Positions 49,863 to 59,600 of a DNA stretch of 64,000 nt are shown here, one piece after another. Source of the DNA: Nocardia neocaledoniensis (GTDB lineage: Bacteria > Actinomycetota > Actinomycetes > Mycobacteriales > Mycobacteriaceae); assembly GCF_003182135.1 (NCBI RefSeq), contig NZ_QGTL01000007.1, forward strand, positions 248,001 to 312,000. Direction: 5' to 3'. Position numbers and translations under genes: made by a program. The notes below the pieces were generated by a model. The model did no database searches. It saw only the letters and a list, made by a program, of their open reading frames with translations, and was not told the origin of the DNA. The stretch's first letter is position 1. Every line of letters begins with the position of its first letter.

Positions 49863-50297
49863 ATGCCCCCCAAGAAGAAGAAGCTCGCCGGGATCATCAA
49901 GCTGCAGATCCAGGCCGGCGCCGCGAACCCGGCCCCTCCGGTCGGCCCCGCGCTCGGTCAGCACGGCGTCAACATCATGGAGTTCTGCAAGGCGTACAAC
50001 GCCGCGACCGAGTCGCAGCGTGGCAACGTCATCCCGGTCGAGATCTCGGTGTACGAGGACCGGACGTTCGACTTCAAGCTGAAGACCCCGCCCGCCGCCA
50101 AGCTGCTGCTCAAGGCCGCCGGTGTGCAGAAGGGCTCGGCCGAGCCGCACAAGACCAAGGTCGCCAAGGTCACCATGGACCAGGTCCGGGAGATCGCCAA
50201 GACCAAGCAGGAAGACCTGAACGCCAACGACATCGAGCAGGCCGCGAAGATCATCGCCGGCACCGCGCGCTCGATGGGCATCACCGTCGAAGGCTGA
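49863..50297 (+). CDS. rplK: 50S ribosomal protein L11
   Basis: 144 residues, full length. Starts [20 protein letters not shown], with the proline-rich [19 protein letters not shown] of the thiostrepton-binding N-terminal domain and [19 protein letters not shown] of the RNA-binding C-terminal domain. A 241-bp gap separates it from nusG; TAGAGT at 49713-49718 is a plausible -10 box for its own promoter, with a weak -35. A GGAAGAAAG ribosome binding site. Confidence 0.97.
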
Positions 50298-50371
50298 TCT
50301 TCCAGCAACCCGAGTGGGAGGGCCGGCCAGGCCCGACAACCACTTCTGAACCAGATTAAGGACAGACAAAC

Positions 50372-51085
50372 ATGGCAAAGCGAAGCAAGGCGTATCTCGC
50401 CGCTGCTGAGAAGGTCGATCGCGACAAGCTGTACTCCCCGCTGGCCGCCGCGCGCCTGGCGAAGGAGACCGCCACCACCAAGACCGACGCGACCGTCGAG
50501 GTCGCCGTCCGTCTCGGCGTTGACCCCCGCAAGGCCGACCAGATGGTCCGTGGCACCGTCAACCTGCCGCACGGCACCGGTAAGACCGCCCGCGTCATCG
50601 TGTTCGCCGCCGGCGAGAAGGCCGCCGAGGCCGAAGCCGCCGGTGCCGACGCCGTGGGCGCCGAGGACCTGATCGAGCGGATCCAGGGCGGCTGGCTCGA
50701 CTTCGACGCCGCGATCGCCACCCCGGATCAGATGGCCAAGGTCGGCCGCATCGCGCGTGTCCTCGGCCCGCGTGGTCTGATGCCGAACCCGAAGACGGGC
50801 ACCGTCACCAACGACGTGACCAAGGCCGTCGCGGACATCAAGGGCGGCAAGATCAACTTCCGCGTCGACAAGCAGGCCAACCTGCACTTCGTCATCGGCA
50901 AGGCCTCGTTCGACGACGCCAAGCTGGTGGAGAACTACGGCGCCGCGCTGGACGAGATCCTGCGTGTGAAGCCGTCGACCGCCAAGGGTCGCTACGTCAA
51001 GAAGATCACGGTTTCGACCAACACCGGCCCGGGCATCCCGGTGGACCCGAACCGCACCCGCAACCTCCTCGACGAGGATGCGTGA
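50372..51085 (+). CDS. rplA: 50S ribosomal protein L1
   Basis: 237 residues, full length. L1 forms the mobile stalk of the large subunit and in many bacteria represses the rplKA mRNA. Motifs: KVDRDKLYSPLAAARLAK, LPHGTGKTARVIVFAAG, ARVLGPRGLMPNPKTGT and a GPGIPVDPNRTRN end. 74 bp after rplK on the same strand; ends at a very strong terminator. Confidence 0.97.
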   Translation: MAKRSKAYLAAAEKVDRDKLYSPLAAARLAKETATTKTDATVEVAVRLGVDPRKADQMVRGTVNLPHGTGKTARVIVFAAGEKAAEAEAAGADAVGAEDLIERIQGGWLDFDAAIATPDQMAKVGRIARVLGPRGLMPNPKTGTVTNDVTKAVADIKGGKINFRVDKQANLHFVIGKASFDDAKLVENYGAALDEILRVKPSTAKGRYVKKITVSTNTGPGIPVDPNRTRNLLDEDA

Positions 51086-51113
51086 GCTTCAGCTGACAGG
51101 TAGCTCCTGATCG

Positions 51114-51158
51114 ACCACGAGGGTGGGAACGCACTGCGTTCCCACCCTCGTGGTTTTC
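51114..51158 (+). terminator. Very strong terminator after rplA
   Basis: Near-perfect ~18-bp stem: ACCACGAGGGTGGGAACG (51114-51131) with its complement (51137-51154), ~5-nt loop, TTTT tail. Confidence 0.93.
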
Positions 51159-51197
51159 CGGGGACTATTCGCTCGGCGGCCCCGGTTGCGCACGGGT

Positions 51198-51731
51198 GTG
51201 ACCAGGATTCTGCTGATCTCCGGTAGCACCAGAGACGGATCGACCAATACCGCCGCCCTCCGCACGATCGCGGCTGTCGCGCCGCCGTCGGTGCGAACGG
51301 AGCTCTATGCCGGCCTGCGCGAGCTGCCCGCCTTCGTCCCCGGTGCTGATCCCGCCGAATACCCCGCGGTGAGCGCCCTGCGCGCCGAACTCGCCGCCGC
51401 CGACGCCGTCCTGATCTGCACCCCGGAATACGCGGGCACCCTGCCGGGCAGCATCAAGAACCTGCTGGATTGGACCGTGGGCACGGCAGATCTGTACGAG
51501 AAGCCGACCGCGTGGCTGACCGTCGCCGTGCCCGGCCGGGGCGGCGGCGCCGAGGCCACCCTGTCGACCGTGCTCGGCTACGTCGGCGCCCAGATCGTCG
51601 AATCGGCGTGTACGCGACTGCCGGTGCTCGGCGCCGATGTCGGCGACGACGGACTGGTCGGCTCCGCGGAGTTCCGCAGCGGTGCGCGCCAGGTGCTGGC
51701 CGCGCTGGTCGCGCACACGCCGGGGGAGTGA
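51198..51731 (+). CDS. NADPH-dependent FMN reductase (NAD(P)H quinone-type)
   Basis: 177 residues from GTG 51198. The flavodoxin-like flavin site ISGSTRDGSTNTAALRTIAA and the second loop ICTPEYAGTLPGSIKNLLDW mark the FMN_red family. Likely a soluble flavin or quinone reductase of oxidative-stress type; the natural substrate is unknown. The gene and the MFS exporter behind it are an insertion between rplA and rplJ relative to simple ribosomal gene order. Confidence 0.88.
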   Translation: MTRILLISGSTRDGSTNTAALRTIAAVAPPSVRTELYAGLRELPAFVPGADPAEYPAVSALRAELAAADAVLICTPEYAGTLPGSIKNLLDWTVGTADLYEKPTAWLTVAVPGRGGGAEATLSTVLGYVGAQIVESACTRLPVLGADVGDDGLVGSAEFRSGARQVLAALVAHTPGE

Positions 51732-51769
51732 ACCGGCGCGCCGGGCCATGTCGCCCGGCGCGCGTCAGG

Positions 51770-53380
51770 TCAGTCCTCGCTCTTGTCGATCTCCCGCCAG
51801 GCGAGCAGCACCGATTCGCCGCCGTGCGGTTTCCACGGCAGGAAGATCGCCACGATCACCGCGCAGACCAGGACGGCGCCGGTCGCGACCAGCGACGCGG
51901 TGTGCGCGCCCTGGAGCGTGGCCGTCTTCATGGCGACGATCAGGTTCTCGCGCTGGGTCTCGAAGAACGGGGCCAGTTCGCGTTTGCGCAGCTCCAGGAC
52001 ACTGAGGGGGCTGGCCTTGACCAGGCTCTTCTCGTTGTCGTTCATGATCCCGACCGGGATGGCGTCGATGCGCGCGGCGATCCGGCTGGTGTAGTACGAG
52101 GCGACGATCGAGCCGAGCACCGCGACGCCGAGGGTGCCGCCGATCTCGCGGGTGGTGTCGTTGACCGCGGACCCGGCGCCCGCCTCCTCCAGCGGGAGCG
52201 CCGACATGATCGATTCGGTGGCCGGGCCCTGCACGATGCCGAGGCCGAGCGCCATGAACACCATCGACGGCAGCACCCCGATCAGGTAGCTGCTGTCCAC
52301 GGTGACCTGTCCGCCCAGGTAGAGCCCCAATCCGGTGAGGCAGAGGCCGAGCACCAGGACGGCCGTGGTGCCGACGCGCTGCGCGAGCAGGGTCGCGACC
52401 GGCGCGCCGACCGCCACCGAGAACGCGAACGGCAGTGAGGCGATGCCGAATTCGAGCGGCGTGTACTCGCGCACGCCCTGGAAGTACTGGGTGATCAGGA
52501 ACAGGAACCCGAACATGGAGAAGTAGCCGATGGCGATGGCCAAGGCGGGCAACGAGAATCGCCGATTGCGGAACAGTCGCATGTCGAGAATCGGTGCGGG
52601 CGTGCGCAATTCCCAGATCACGAAGGCGGCGAGCAGGACCGCGCCCAGCGCGGCGGTGCACAGGGTGGTGAGTGAGAGCCAGCCGTTGTGCGGTGCCTCG
52701 ATGATCGCCCACACCACCAGCGTGATGCCCGCGATCGAGAGCCCGATGCCGGGTAGGTCCAGCCTGCCGACCTGGTCGGCCCGCGATTCCGGCACCCAGA
52801 GCAGCGTCGCGATGAGCGCGGCGAGCGCCACCAGCACGTTGATCCAGAACACCGAGTGCCAGCTGAAGTGCTCGAGTAGCCAGCCGCCCGAGATCGGGCC
52901 GATGGCGATGGCGAAGCCTGCCATCGCGGTCCAGGCGGCGATGGCGAGCGCGCGCTCACGCCGGTCGGTGAAGATGTTGATGATCAGCGCGAGGGTGGCG
53001 GGGAAGACCGCGGCCGCGAAGACGCCCATCGCCGCGCGGGCCGCGATGACCTGCGTCATCGACTCGGCGAGCGCGCCGCCCACCGACATCACGGCGATGC
53101 CGACCAGGCCGATCGTCATGATCCGCCTGCGGCCGTAGCGGTCACCGAGATTGCCCGCGGCGAGCAGCAGTCCGGCGAAGGTGAGGGTGTAGGCGTCGAC
53201 GACCCATTGCAGGCCGGAGACGCCGGTGGCGAGCTGCACGCCGATGGAGGGGAGGGCGACGTTGACGATGGTGTTGTCGAGGACCACCAGCAGTTCGGCC
53301 AGGCAGATCACGGCGAGTGCGAGGAATCGCCGCGAACGCCGGTCCAGCAACACTGGTGGAGCGACTAGCGAGGTTGTCAT
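51770..53380 (-). CDS. MFS multidrug exporter, 14-TM DHA2 (EmrB/QacA) family
   Basis: 536 residues with 14 hydrophobic segments. Motif D1 VVLDNTIVNVALPSIGVQL at the start, motif A LGDRYGRRRIMTIGLVG, and the long middle loop NIFTDRRERALAIAAWTAM mark the family. It exchanges protons for drugs or lipids across the membrane. The start ATG 53378-53380 has no good ribosome binding site, and a 5-bp dyad lies just upstream. It has no partner gene in the window. Confidence 0.93.
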   Translation of the reverse strand: MTTSLVAPPVLLDRRSRRFLALAVICLAELLVVLDNTIVNVALPSIGVQLATGVSGLQWVVDAYTLTFAGLLLAAGNLGDRYGRRRIMTIGLVGIAVMSVGGALAESMTQVIAARAAMGVFAAAVFPATLALIINIFTDRRERALAIAAWTAMAGFAIAIGPISGGWLLEHFSWHSVFWINVLVALAALIATLLWVPESRADQVGRLDLPGIGLSIAGITLVVWAIIEAPHNGWLSLTTLCTAALGAVLLAAFVIWELRTPAPILDMRLFRNRRFSLPALAIAIGYFSMFGFLFLITQYFQGVREYTPLEFGIASLPFAFSVAVGAPVATLLAQRVGTTAVLVLGLCLTGLGLYLGGQVTVDSSYLIGVLPSMVFMALGLGIVQGPATESIMSALPLEEAGAGSAVNDTTREIGGTLGVAVLGSIVASYYTSRIAARIDAIPVGIMNDNEKSLVKASPLSVLELRKRELAPFFETQRENLIVAMKTATLQGAHTASLVATGAVLVCAVIVAIFLPWKPHGGESVLLAWREIDKSED

Positions 53381-53397
53381 AGCCAGGAGTGAATCAG

Positions 53398-53418
53398 GTT
53401 ACTGTCACCGCGCGTAAC
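53398..53418 (-). promoter_or_regulatory. Candidate operator upstream of the MFS exporter
   Basis: GTTAC (53398-53402) and GTAAC (53414-53418) with an 11-bp spacer, centred 28 bp before the start codon. Short, so only suggestive. Confidence 0.3.
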
Positions 53419-53508
53419 ACCTTTCAGGTGCGATTGCTACCACAGTGTAGGAATGAAAGTGACTTGGATCACTGGATATTCGGGCCATTCCGGCGTGGGC
53501 GACCCGTT

Positions 53509-53538
53509 TTGGCAGATGAGGGTGCGTCCAGGTACAGT
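53509..53538 (+). promoter_or_regulatory. Promoter of rplJL
   Basis: TTGGCA (53509-53514), 18-bp spacer, TACAGT (53533-53538). It is followed by a long leader to the rplJ start at 53791. Confidence 0.6.
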
Positions 53539-53574
53539 GGACTCCGGTCATCGACCTGTTCGATGACTACCCAT

Positions 53575-53725
53575 TCGTTCTACCGAAGACCGTTGGTCGT
53601 CGATGCCGTTCGCGCGGTATCGATCGAAGGTCCGGCGACATTGCCGGCGGCCCACGCAGGGAGAGCTGAGGCAGAAGAAGTCTATTCTTTCGCGCCCCGG
53701 TACGCCTTGCGTCCGGGGCGTTAGT
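53575..53725 (+). promoter_or_regulatory. Ribosomal L10 leader with a terminator-like hairpin
   Basis: The 5' leader of rplJL. It contains CCGAAGACCGTTGG and GCCGGCGGCCCACGCAGGGA (about 53583 and 53643), elements I associate with the L10 leader RNA that binds L10(L12)4. Downstream a CGCCCCGG/CCGGGGCG stem (53693-53700 and 53713-53720) is followed by TTAGTTTT, a possible attenuator. If right, excess L10 complex lowers its own expression here. Confidence 0.65.
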
Positions 53726-53790
53726 TTTGTCGCCGGCCCCTGAATTCGGTAGTGCGCGTTCACGAACCGACATCAGAGAGGAGGCGAAGT

Positions 53791-54321
53791 ATGGCGAAGC
53801 CTGAAAAGGTCACCGCTGTCGCGGAGATCGTGGAGCAGTTCAAGAACTCGACGGCCACTGTGGTCACGGAATACCGTGGCCTGTCGGTCGGCAAGCTCAC
53901 CGAGCTGCGTCGCGCCCTCGGCGCCGAGGCCACGTACTCCGTCGCCAAGAACACCCTGGTCAAGCGCGCGGCCGCGGAAGCGGGCGTCGAGGGCCTGGAC
54001 GACTTGTTCGTCGGACCGACCGCCATCACCTTCATCCAGGGTGAGCCGGTCAACGCCGCGAAGGCGCTCAAGACCTTCGCCAAGGACAACAAGGCGCTCG
54101 TCATCAAGGGCGGCTACATGGACGGCGCCGCACTGTCCGTGTCCGAGGTCGAGAAGATCGCCGACCTGGAGACCCGCGAGGTCCTGCTGGCCAAGCTGGC
54201 CGGCGCGATGAAGGGCAACATGTCCAAGGCTGCCGGGCTGTTCTCGGCTCCTGCCGGTCAGGTGGCCCGTCTGGCCGCCGCGCTGCAGGAGAAGAAGCAG
54301 GCCGAAGGCGCTGCCGAGTAA
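53791..54321 (+). CDS. rplJ: 50S ribosomal protein L10
   Basis: 176 residues, full length. L10 anchors L7/L12 dimers to the 50S stalk. EKVTAVAEIVEQFKNSTATV at the start, EYRGLSVGKLTELRRALG as the RNA-binding part, and an Ala/Lys-rich C-terminal helix (VARLAAALQEKKQ) for L12 binding. GAGGAGG ribosome binding site before ATG. Confidence 0.97.
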   Translation: MAKPEKVTAVAEIVEQFKNSTATVVTEYRGLSVGKLTELRRALGAEATYSVAKNTLVKRAAAEAGVEGLDDLFVGPTAITFIQGEPVNAAKALKTFAKDNKALVIKGGYMDGAALSVSEVEKIADLETREVLLAKLAGAMKGNMSKAAGLFSAPAGQVARLAAALQEKKQAEGAAE

Positions 54322-54381
54322 TACCCCCGCACGGGTGTTACCGCCCGCGCACACAGACATTCACTACCGAAAGGAACAATC

Positions 54382-54768
54382 ATGGCCAAGCTGTCCACCG
54401 AAGAGCTGCTCGACGTTTTCTCGGAGATGACCCTCCTGGAGCTGTCCTCCTTCGTGAAGGCGTTCGAGGAGAAGTTCGAGGTCACCGCCGCTGCCCCCGT
54501 CGCCGTTGCCGCCGCGGGTGCCGCCCCGGCCGCCGCTGACGCCGCCGAGGAGCAGGACGAGTTCGACGTCATCCTCGAGGGTGCCGGCGACAAGAAGATC
54601 CAGGTCATCAAGGTGGTCCGTGAGATCGTCTCCGGCCTGGGCCTGAAGGAAGCCAAGGACCTGGTCGAGGGTGCCCCGAAGCCGATCCTGGAGAAGGTCG
54701 CCAAGGAGGCCGCCGAGGCCGCCAAGGCGAAGCTGGAAGAGGCCGGCGCCAAGGTGTCCGTCAAGTAA
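54382..54768 (+). CDS. rplL: 50S ribosomal protein L7/L12
   Basis: 128 residues. The N-terminal dimer and L10-binding helix MAKLSTEELLDVFSEMTLLE, the hinge with AAAPVAVAAAGAAPAAADAA, and the conserved C-terminal factor-binding domain with KKIQVIKVVREIVSGLGLKE. 60 bp after rplJ. Terminator follows. Confidence 0.97.
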   Translation: MAKLSTEELLDVFSEMTLLELSSFVKAFEEKFEVTAAAPVAVAAAGAAPAAADAAEEQDEFDVILEGAGDKKIQVIKVVREIVSGLGLKEAKDLVEGAPKPILEKVAKEAAEAAKAKLEEAGAKVSVK

Positions 54769-54791
54769 TTCAGCGCTTCGCGTTCGACAGC

Positions 54792-54829
54792 CGGGCGGTC
54801 CCCTTTCGGGGGCCGCCCGTTTGTTATTT
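54792..54829 (+). terminator. Terminator of rplJL
   Basis: Twelve-pair stem: CGGGCGGTCCCC (54792-54803) with GGGGGCCGCCCG (54808-54819), including one T-G pair, 4-nt loop TTTC, then T-rich sequence. Confidence 0.85.
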
Positions 54830-55013
54830 CTCCCGACATGGGAAGGTGATACACGCTGTACCGCGAGGTCCGGGTTACTCTTCAGTCATGTAGGGGTGTG
54901 CCCCGTCTCACTGATGGGTTACAGTGACCGGACCCACAGAGCCGTGACGCGCCGCCGTGATGTGAGCGTGCGGGAGCGGGGTGGGGTGCTCGCAGGGATC
55001 AATGGAGGTAGGC

Positions 55014-56084
55014 GTGGGCGTCGAGGTCAGGACCGAGGGTGTAACCAAGTCCTTCGGTTCTCAGCGAATTTGGCAGGACGTGTCGATCACGCTTCCCTCG
55101 GGTGAGGTGAGCGCGCTACTCGGGCCTTCCGGCACGGGTAAGTCGGTGTTCCTGAAGTCGCTCATCGGTCTGCTGCGGCCCGAGCGCGGTTCCATCTTCA
55201 TCGATGGCACCGATATCACCACCTGCTCCAACAAGGAGCTCTACGAGATCCGCAAACTGTTCGGCGTCCTGTTCCAGGACGGCGCGCTGTTCGGCTCGAT
55301 GAACCTGTTCGACAACATCGCGTTCCCGCTGCGGGAGCACACGAAGAAGTCGGAATCCGAGATCCGGCAGATCGTGATGGAGAAGCTCGAGCTGACCGGT
55401 CTGCTCGGCGCCGAGAACAAGCTGCCCGGCGAGATCTCCGGCGGTATGCGCAAGCGTGCCGGTCTGGCCCGCGCGCTGGTGCTCGACCCGCAGATCATCC
55501 TCGTCGACGAGCCCGACTCCGGCCTGGACCCGGTGCGTACCTCGTACCTGGCGCAGCTGCTTCTCAACATCAACGCGCAGATCGACGCCACGATCCTGAT
55601 CGTGACGCACAACATCAACCTGGCCCGTACCGTGCCCGACAACATCGGCATGCTGTTCCGTCGCCAGCTGGTCATGTTCGGCCCCCGCGAGGTGCTGCTG
55701 ACCAGCGAGGAGCCGGTGGTCAAGCAGTTCCTCAACGGCCGCATGATCGGCCCGATCGGCATGTCGGAGGAGAAGGACGAGGCGCAGATGGCGCGCGAGC
55801 AGGCGCTCGTCGACGCCGGCCACCACCACGGTGGCGCCGAGGAGATCGAGGGCATCATCCCGCAGATGAAGGCGGAGCCGGGCATGCCCGCCCGCCAGGC
55901 CGTGTTCCGGCGGCAGGCGCGGGTGCGCGAGATCATGCACACCCTCCCGCACGCCGCTCAGGTCGCGATCCGCGAGTCGCTCGCCGAGTCCGACGACACC
56001 CAGGTGATGGCGGCCTACGGCGCCGATCAGCCGACCGAGCAGTTCGACACGAAGACGATTCCGCACGGCCAGATCAACGGCTGA
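55014..56084 (+). CDS. mkl: Mce-associated ABC transporter ATPase (Mkl/MlaF-like)
   Basis: 356 residues from GTG 55014, chosen because GGAGG lies about six bases upstream; longer starts at 55002 and 54981 exist. Walker A GPSGTGKSVFLKS, signature ISGGMRKRAGLARAL, Walker B IILVDEPDSGLD and THNINLARTV as switch. A C-terminal ~110-residue extension is typical of Mkl, which energises Mce lipid importers in Mycobacteriales. Placed between rplL and rpoB, as in M. tuberculosis (Rv0655). Confidence 0.92.
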   Translation: MGVEVRTEGVTKSFGSQRIWQDVSITLPSGEVSALLGPSGTGKSVFLKSLIGLLRPERGSIFIDGTDITTCSNKELYEIRKLFGVLFQDGALFGSMNLFDNIAFPLREHTKKSESEIRQIVMEKLELTGLLGAENKLPGEISGGMRKRAGLARALVLDPQIILVDEPDSGLDPVRTSYLAQLLLNINAQIDATILIVTHNINLARTVPDNIGMLFRRQLVMFGPREVLLTSEEPVVKQFLNGRMIGPIGMSEEKDEAQMAREQALVDAGHHHGGAEEIEGIIPQMKAEPGMPARQAVFRRQARVREIMHTLPHAAQVAIRESLAESDDTQVMAAYGADQPTEQFDTKTIPHGQING

Positions 56085-56104
56085 GCACCTCCGGCGAGTC
56101 ACCC

Positions 56105-56135
56105 CGAAACCCCGGTCCACGTGACCGGGGTTTCG
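56105..56135 (+). terminator. Terminator after mkl (1)
   Basis: CGAAACCCCGGT (56105-56116) with its complement (56124-56135), loop CCACGTG. Confidence 0.85.
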
Positions 56136-56149
56136 TCGTGCCCGGCCGA

Positions 56150-56174
56150 AAAACGCCCTCTGAACGGGCGTTTT
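56150..56174 (+). terminator. Terminator after mkl (2)
   Basis: AAAACGCCC (56150-56158) with GGGCGTTTT (56166-56174), 7-nt loop; ends in TTTT. A tandem second barrier before the rpoB promoter. Confidence 0.85.
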
Positions 56175-56179
56175 GCCGG

Positions 56180-56209
56180 TTGGCGCCGACGGCGTGTCGC
56201 GGGTAAAAT
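56180..56209 (+). promoter_or_regulatory. rpoB promoter P1
   Basis: TTGGCG (56180-56185), 18-bp spacer, TAAAAT (56204-56209). It lies just after the tandem terminators and 420 nt before the rpoB start, giving a long leader (about 56216-56636). I see no open reading frame or known riboswitch in that leader. Confidence 0.65.
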
Positions 56210-56422
56210 AGCCGCGGTTCCGCGCGGGGATGTGTAGCGCGCCAGGCGATCTCACTTCTCGGACAGACCCCGCCGCGCCACTTGACGAGCCGGGCGCGAA
56301 CCGTCACCCTATTCACAGCAGCGTCAGCTGTTACAGGGGCACAGCGCCCAGGGCACCCGACGCGGCCAGCGTCCACGGGAGTTCGGCGCGTTTGCCGTGT
56401 GAGCGGTCGCACGGATGGTATG

Positions 56423-56452
56423 TTGACACCCCCTTATATATGGGTGTAAGTT
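56423..56452 (+). promoter_or_regulatory. rpoB promoter P2 with an inverted repeat in the spacer
   Basis: TTGACA (56423-56428), 18-bp spacer, TAAGTT (56447-56452). ACACCC (56426-56431) and GGGTGT (56442-56447) form an inverted repeat around CCTTATATAT, overlapping both boxes. Transcripts from here would have a leader of ~180 nt. Confidence 0.6.
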
Positions 56453-56636
56453 TGGACGTTGCGCTGGCTGCCTCCTGTCCACACCTTGATTCGCACACGA
56501 AAGTTCCACCTTCCGGTGTTACTTCCGCTGCTGCCTGTTCGGGTTTCGTTCGGGTTGTAACCAGCGGAATTCGTAGCAGACAAGCGACGGTCGCGGACCA
56601 CCACGCGACGCGCGTGAGGTGCTGGAAGGACGCATC

Positions 56637-59600
56637 TTGGCAGTCTCCACCCAGACCAAGGCTGGAATCCCCGGAGCCCCGTTGAGGGTTTCGTTCGCGA
56701 AGATCCGTGAGCCCTTGGAGGTGCCCGGACTTCTCGACCTACAAACGGACTCGTTCGCCTGGTTGGTCGGTACCCCCGACTGGCGTGAGAAGGCGGCCGC
56801 ACGCGGCGACGTCGGTCTCGCAGGCGGCCTGGAGGAGGTGCTCGAGGAGCTCTCGCCGATCGAGGACTTCTCCGGCTCGATGTCCCTGTCGTTCTCCGAC
56901 CCGCGCTTCGAAGAGGTCAAGGCCTCCATCGAGGAGTGCAAAGAGAAGGACATGACCTACGCGGCGCCCCTGTTCGTCACCGCGGAGTTCATCAACAACA
57001 ACACCGGCGAGATCAAGAGCCAGACGGTCTTCATGGGTGACTTCCCGATGATGACCGACAAGGGCACCTTCATCATCAACGGCACCGAGCGTGTCGTCGT
57101 CTCGCAGCTGGTGCGTTCCCCCGGCGTCTACTTCGATCACTCGATCGACAAGGGCACCGAGAAGGACCTGCACAGCGTGCGCGTGATCCCCTCGCGCGGC
57201 GCGTGGCTGGAGTTCGACGTCGACAAGCGCGACACCGTCGGCGTCCGCATCGACCGCAAGCGCCGCCAGCCGGTCACCGTGCTGCTCAAGGCGCTGGGCT
57301 GGACCACCGAGGAGATCGTCGAGCGTTTCGGCTTCTCCGAGATCATGATGTCCACCCTGGAGAAGGACAGCACGCCCGGCCAGGACGAGGCGCTGCTCGA
57401 CATCTACCGCAAGCTGCGTCCGGGCGAGCCGCCGACCAAGGAGTCCGCGCAGACCCTGCTGGAGAACCTGTTCTTCAAGGAGAAGCGCTACGACCTGGCG
57501 CGCGTCGGTCGCTACAAGATCAACAAGAAGCTCGGCATCCACGTGCACGAGCCGGTCACCAGCTCGGTGCTGACGAAGGAAGACATCGTCACCACCATCG
57601 AGTACCTGGTGCGTCTGCACGCCGGTGACAAGACGATGACCGCCCCCGGTGGCGAAGAGGTGCCCGTCGAGGTCGACGACATCGACCACTTCGGCAACCG
57701 TCGCCTGCGCACCGTCGGCGAGCTCATCCAGAACCAGATCCGCGTCGGTCTGTCCCGCATGGAGCGCGTGGTTCGTGAGCGGATGACGACTCAGGACGTC
57801 GAGGCGATCACGCCGCAGACCCTGATCAACATCCGCCCGGTCGTCGCCGCGATCAAGGAGTTCTTCGGAACCTCCCAGCTGTCGCAGTTCATGGACCAGA
57901 ACAACCCGCTTTCGGGTCTGACCCACAAGCGCCGCCTGTCGGCGCTGGGCCCGGGTGGTCTGTCCCGTGAGCGCGCCGGTCTGGAAGTTCGTGACGTCCA
58001 CCCGTCGCACTACGGCCGCATGTGCCCGATCGAGACCCCGGAAGGCCCGAACATCGGCCTGATCGGCTCGCTGTCGGTGTACGCGCGGGTCAACCCGTTC
58101 GGCTTCATCGAGACCCCGTACCGCCGCGTCGTCGACGGCAAGGTCACCGACGAGGTCAAGTACCTGACCGCCGACGAGGAAGACCGCTACGTCCGCGCGC
58201 AGGCCAACTCGCCGGTCGACGCCGAGGGCCGCTTCGTCGAGGAGAAGGTCCTCGTCCGCCGCGCCGGTGAAGAGGTCGAGTTCGTCCACCCGTCGCAGGT
58301 CGACTACATGGACATCTCGCCGCGCCAGATGGTGTCGGTCGCGACGGCCATGATCCCGTTCCTCGAGCACGACGACGCCAACCGTGCCCTCATGGGCGCG
58401 AACATGCAGCGTCAGGCCGTGCCGCTGATCCGTTCCGAGGCCCCCATCGTGGGCACCGGCATGGAGCTGCGCGCCGCGGTCGACGCCGGCGATGTCGTGG
58501 TGAACGAGAAGCCGGGTGTGGTCGAGGAGGTCTCGGCCGACTACGTCACCGTGATGGCCGACGACGGCAGCCGCAAGTCCTACCGGATGCGCAAGTTCAA
58601 CCGCTCCAACCAGGGCACCTGCTCCAACCAGCGTCCGATCGTGGACGAGGGCCAGCGGGTGGAGCAGGGGCAGGTCCTCGCGGACGGCCCCTGCACCGAG
58701 AACGGTGAGATGGCGCTCGGCAAGAACCTTCTCGTCGCCGTCATGCCGTGGGAAGGCCACAACTACGAGGACGCGATCATCCTGTCGCAGCGCCTCGTGG
58801 AAGAGGACGTCCTCACCTCGATCCACATCGAAGAGCACGAGATCGACGCCCGCGACACCAAGCTGGGCGCCGAGGAGATCACCCGGGACATCCCGAACGT
58901 CTCCGACGAGGTGCTGGCCGACCTGGACGAGCGCGGCATCATCCGCATCGGCGCCGAGGTCCGCGACGGCGACATCCTGGTCGGCAAGGTCACCCCGAAG
59001 GGCGAGACCGAGCTGACCCCCGAGGAGCGCCTGCTCCGCGCGATCTTCGGTGAGAAGGCGCGCGAGGTGCGCGACACCTCGCTGAAGGTGCCCCACGGTG
59101 AGTCCGGCAAGGTCATCGGCATCCGCGTGTTCTCGCGCGAGGACGACGACGATCTGCCTCCCGGCGTGAACGAGCTGGTCCGCGTGTACGTGGCCCAGAA
59201 GCGCAAGATCCAGGACGGCGACAAGCTCGCCGGTCGCCACGGCAACAAGGGCGTCATCGGCAAGATCCTCCCCACCGAGGACATGCCGTTCATGCCCGAC
59301 GGCACCCCGGTCGACATCATCCTGAACACCCACGGTGTTCCGCGTCGTATGAACATCGGCCAGATCCTGGAGACCCACCTGGGCTGGATCGGCAAGGCCG
59401 GCTGGAACGTCGACGTCGCCGCCGACGGCACTCGCCCCGACTGGGCGCAGTCGCTGCCGGAGGAGATGCTGGGCGCCCCGGCCGACTCCAACATCGCGAC
59501 CCCCGTCTTCGACGGCGCGCGCGACGAGGAGCTGACCGGTCTGCTCGGCTCGACCCTGCCGAACCGTGACGGTGAGCGCATGGTCAACGAGAACGGCAAG

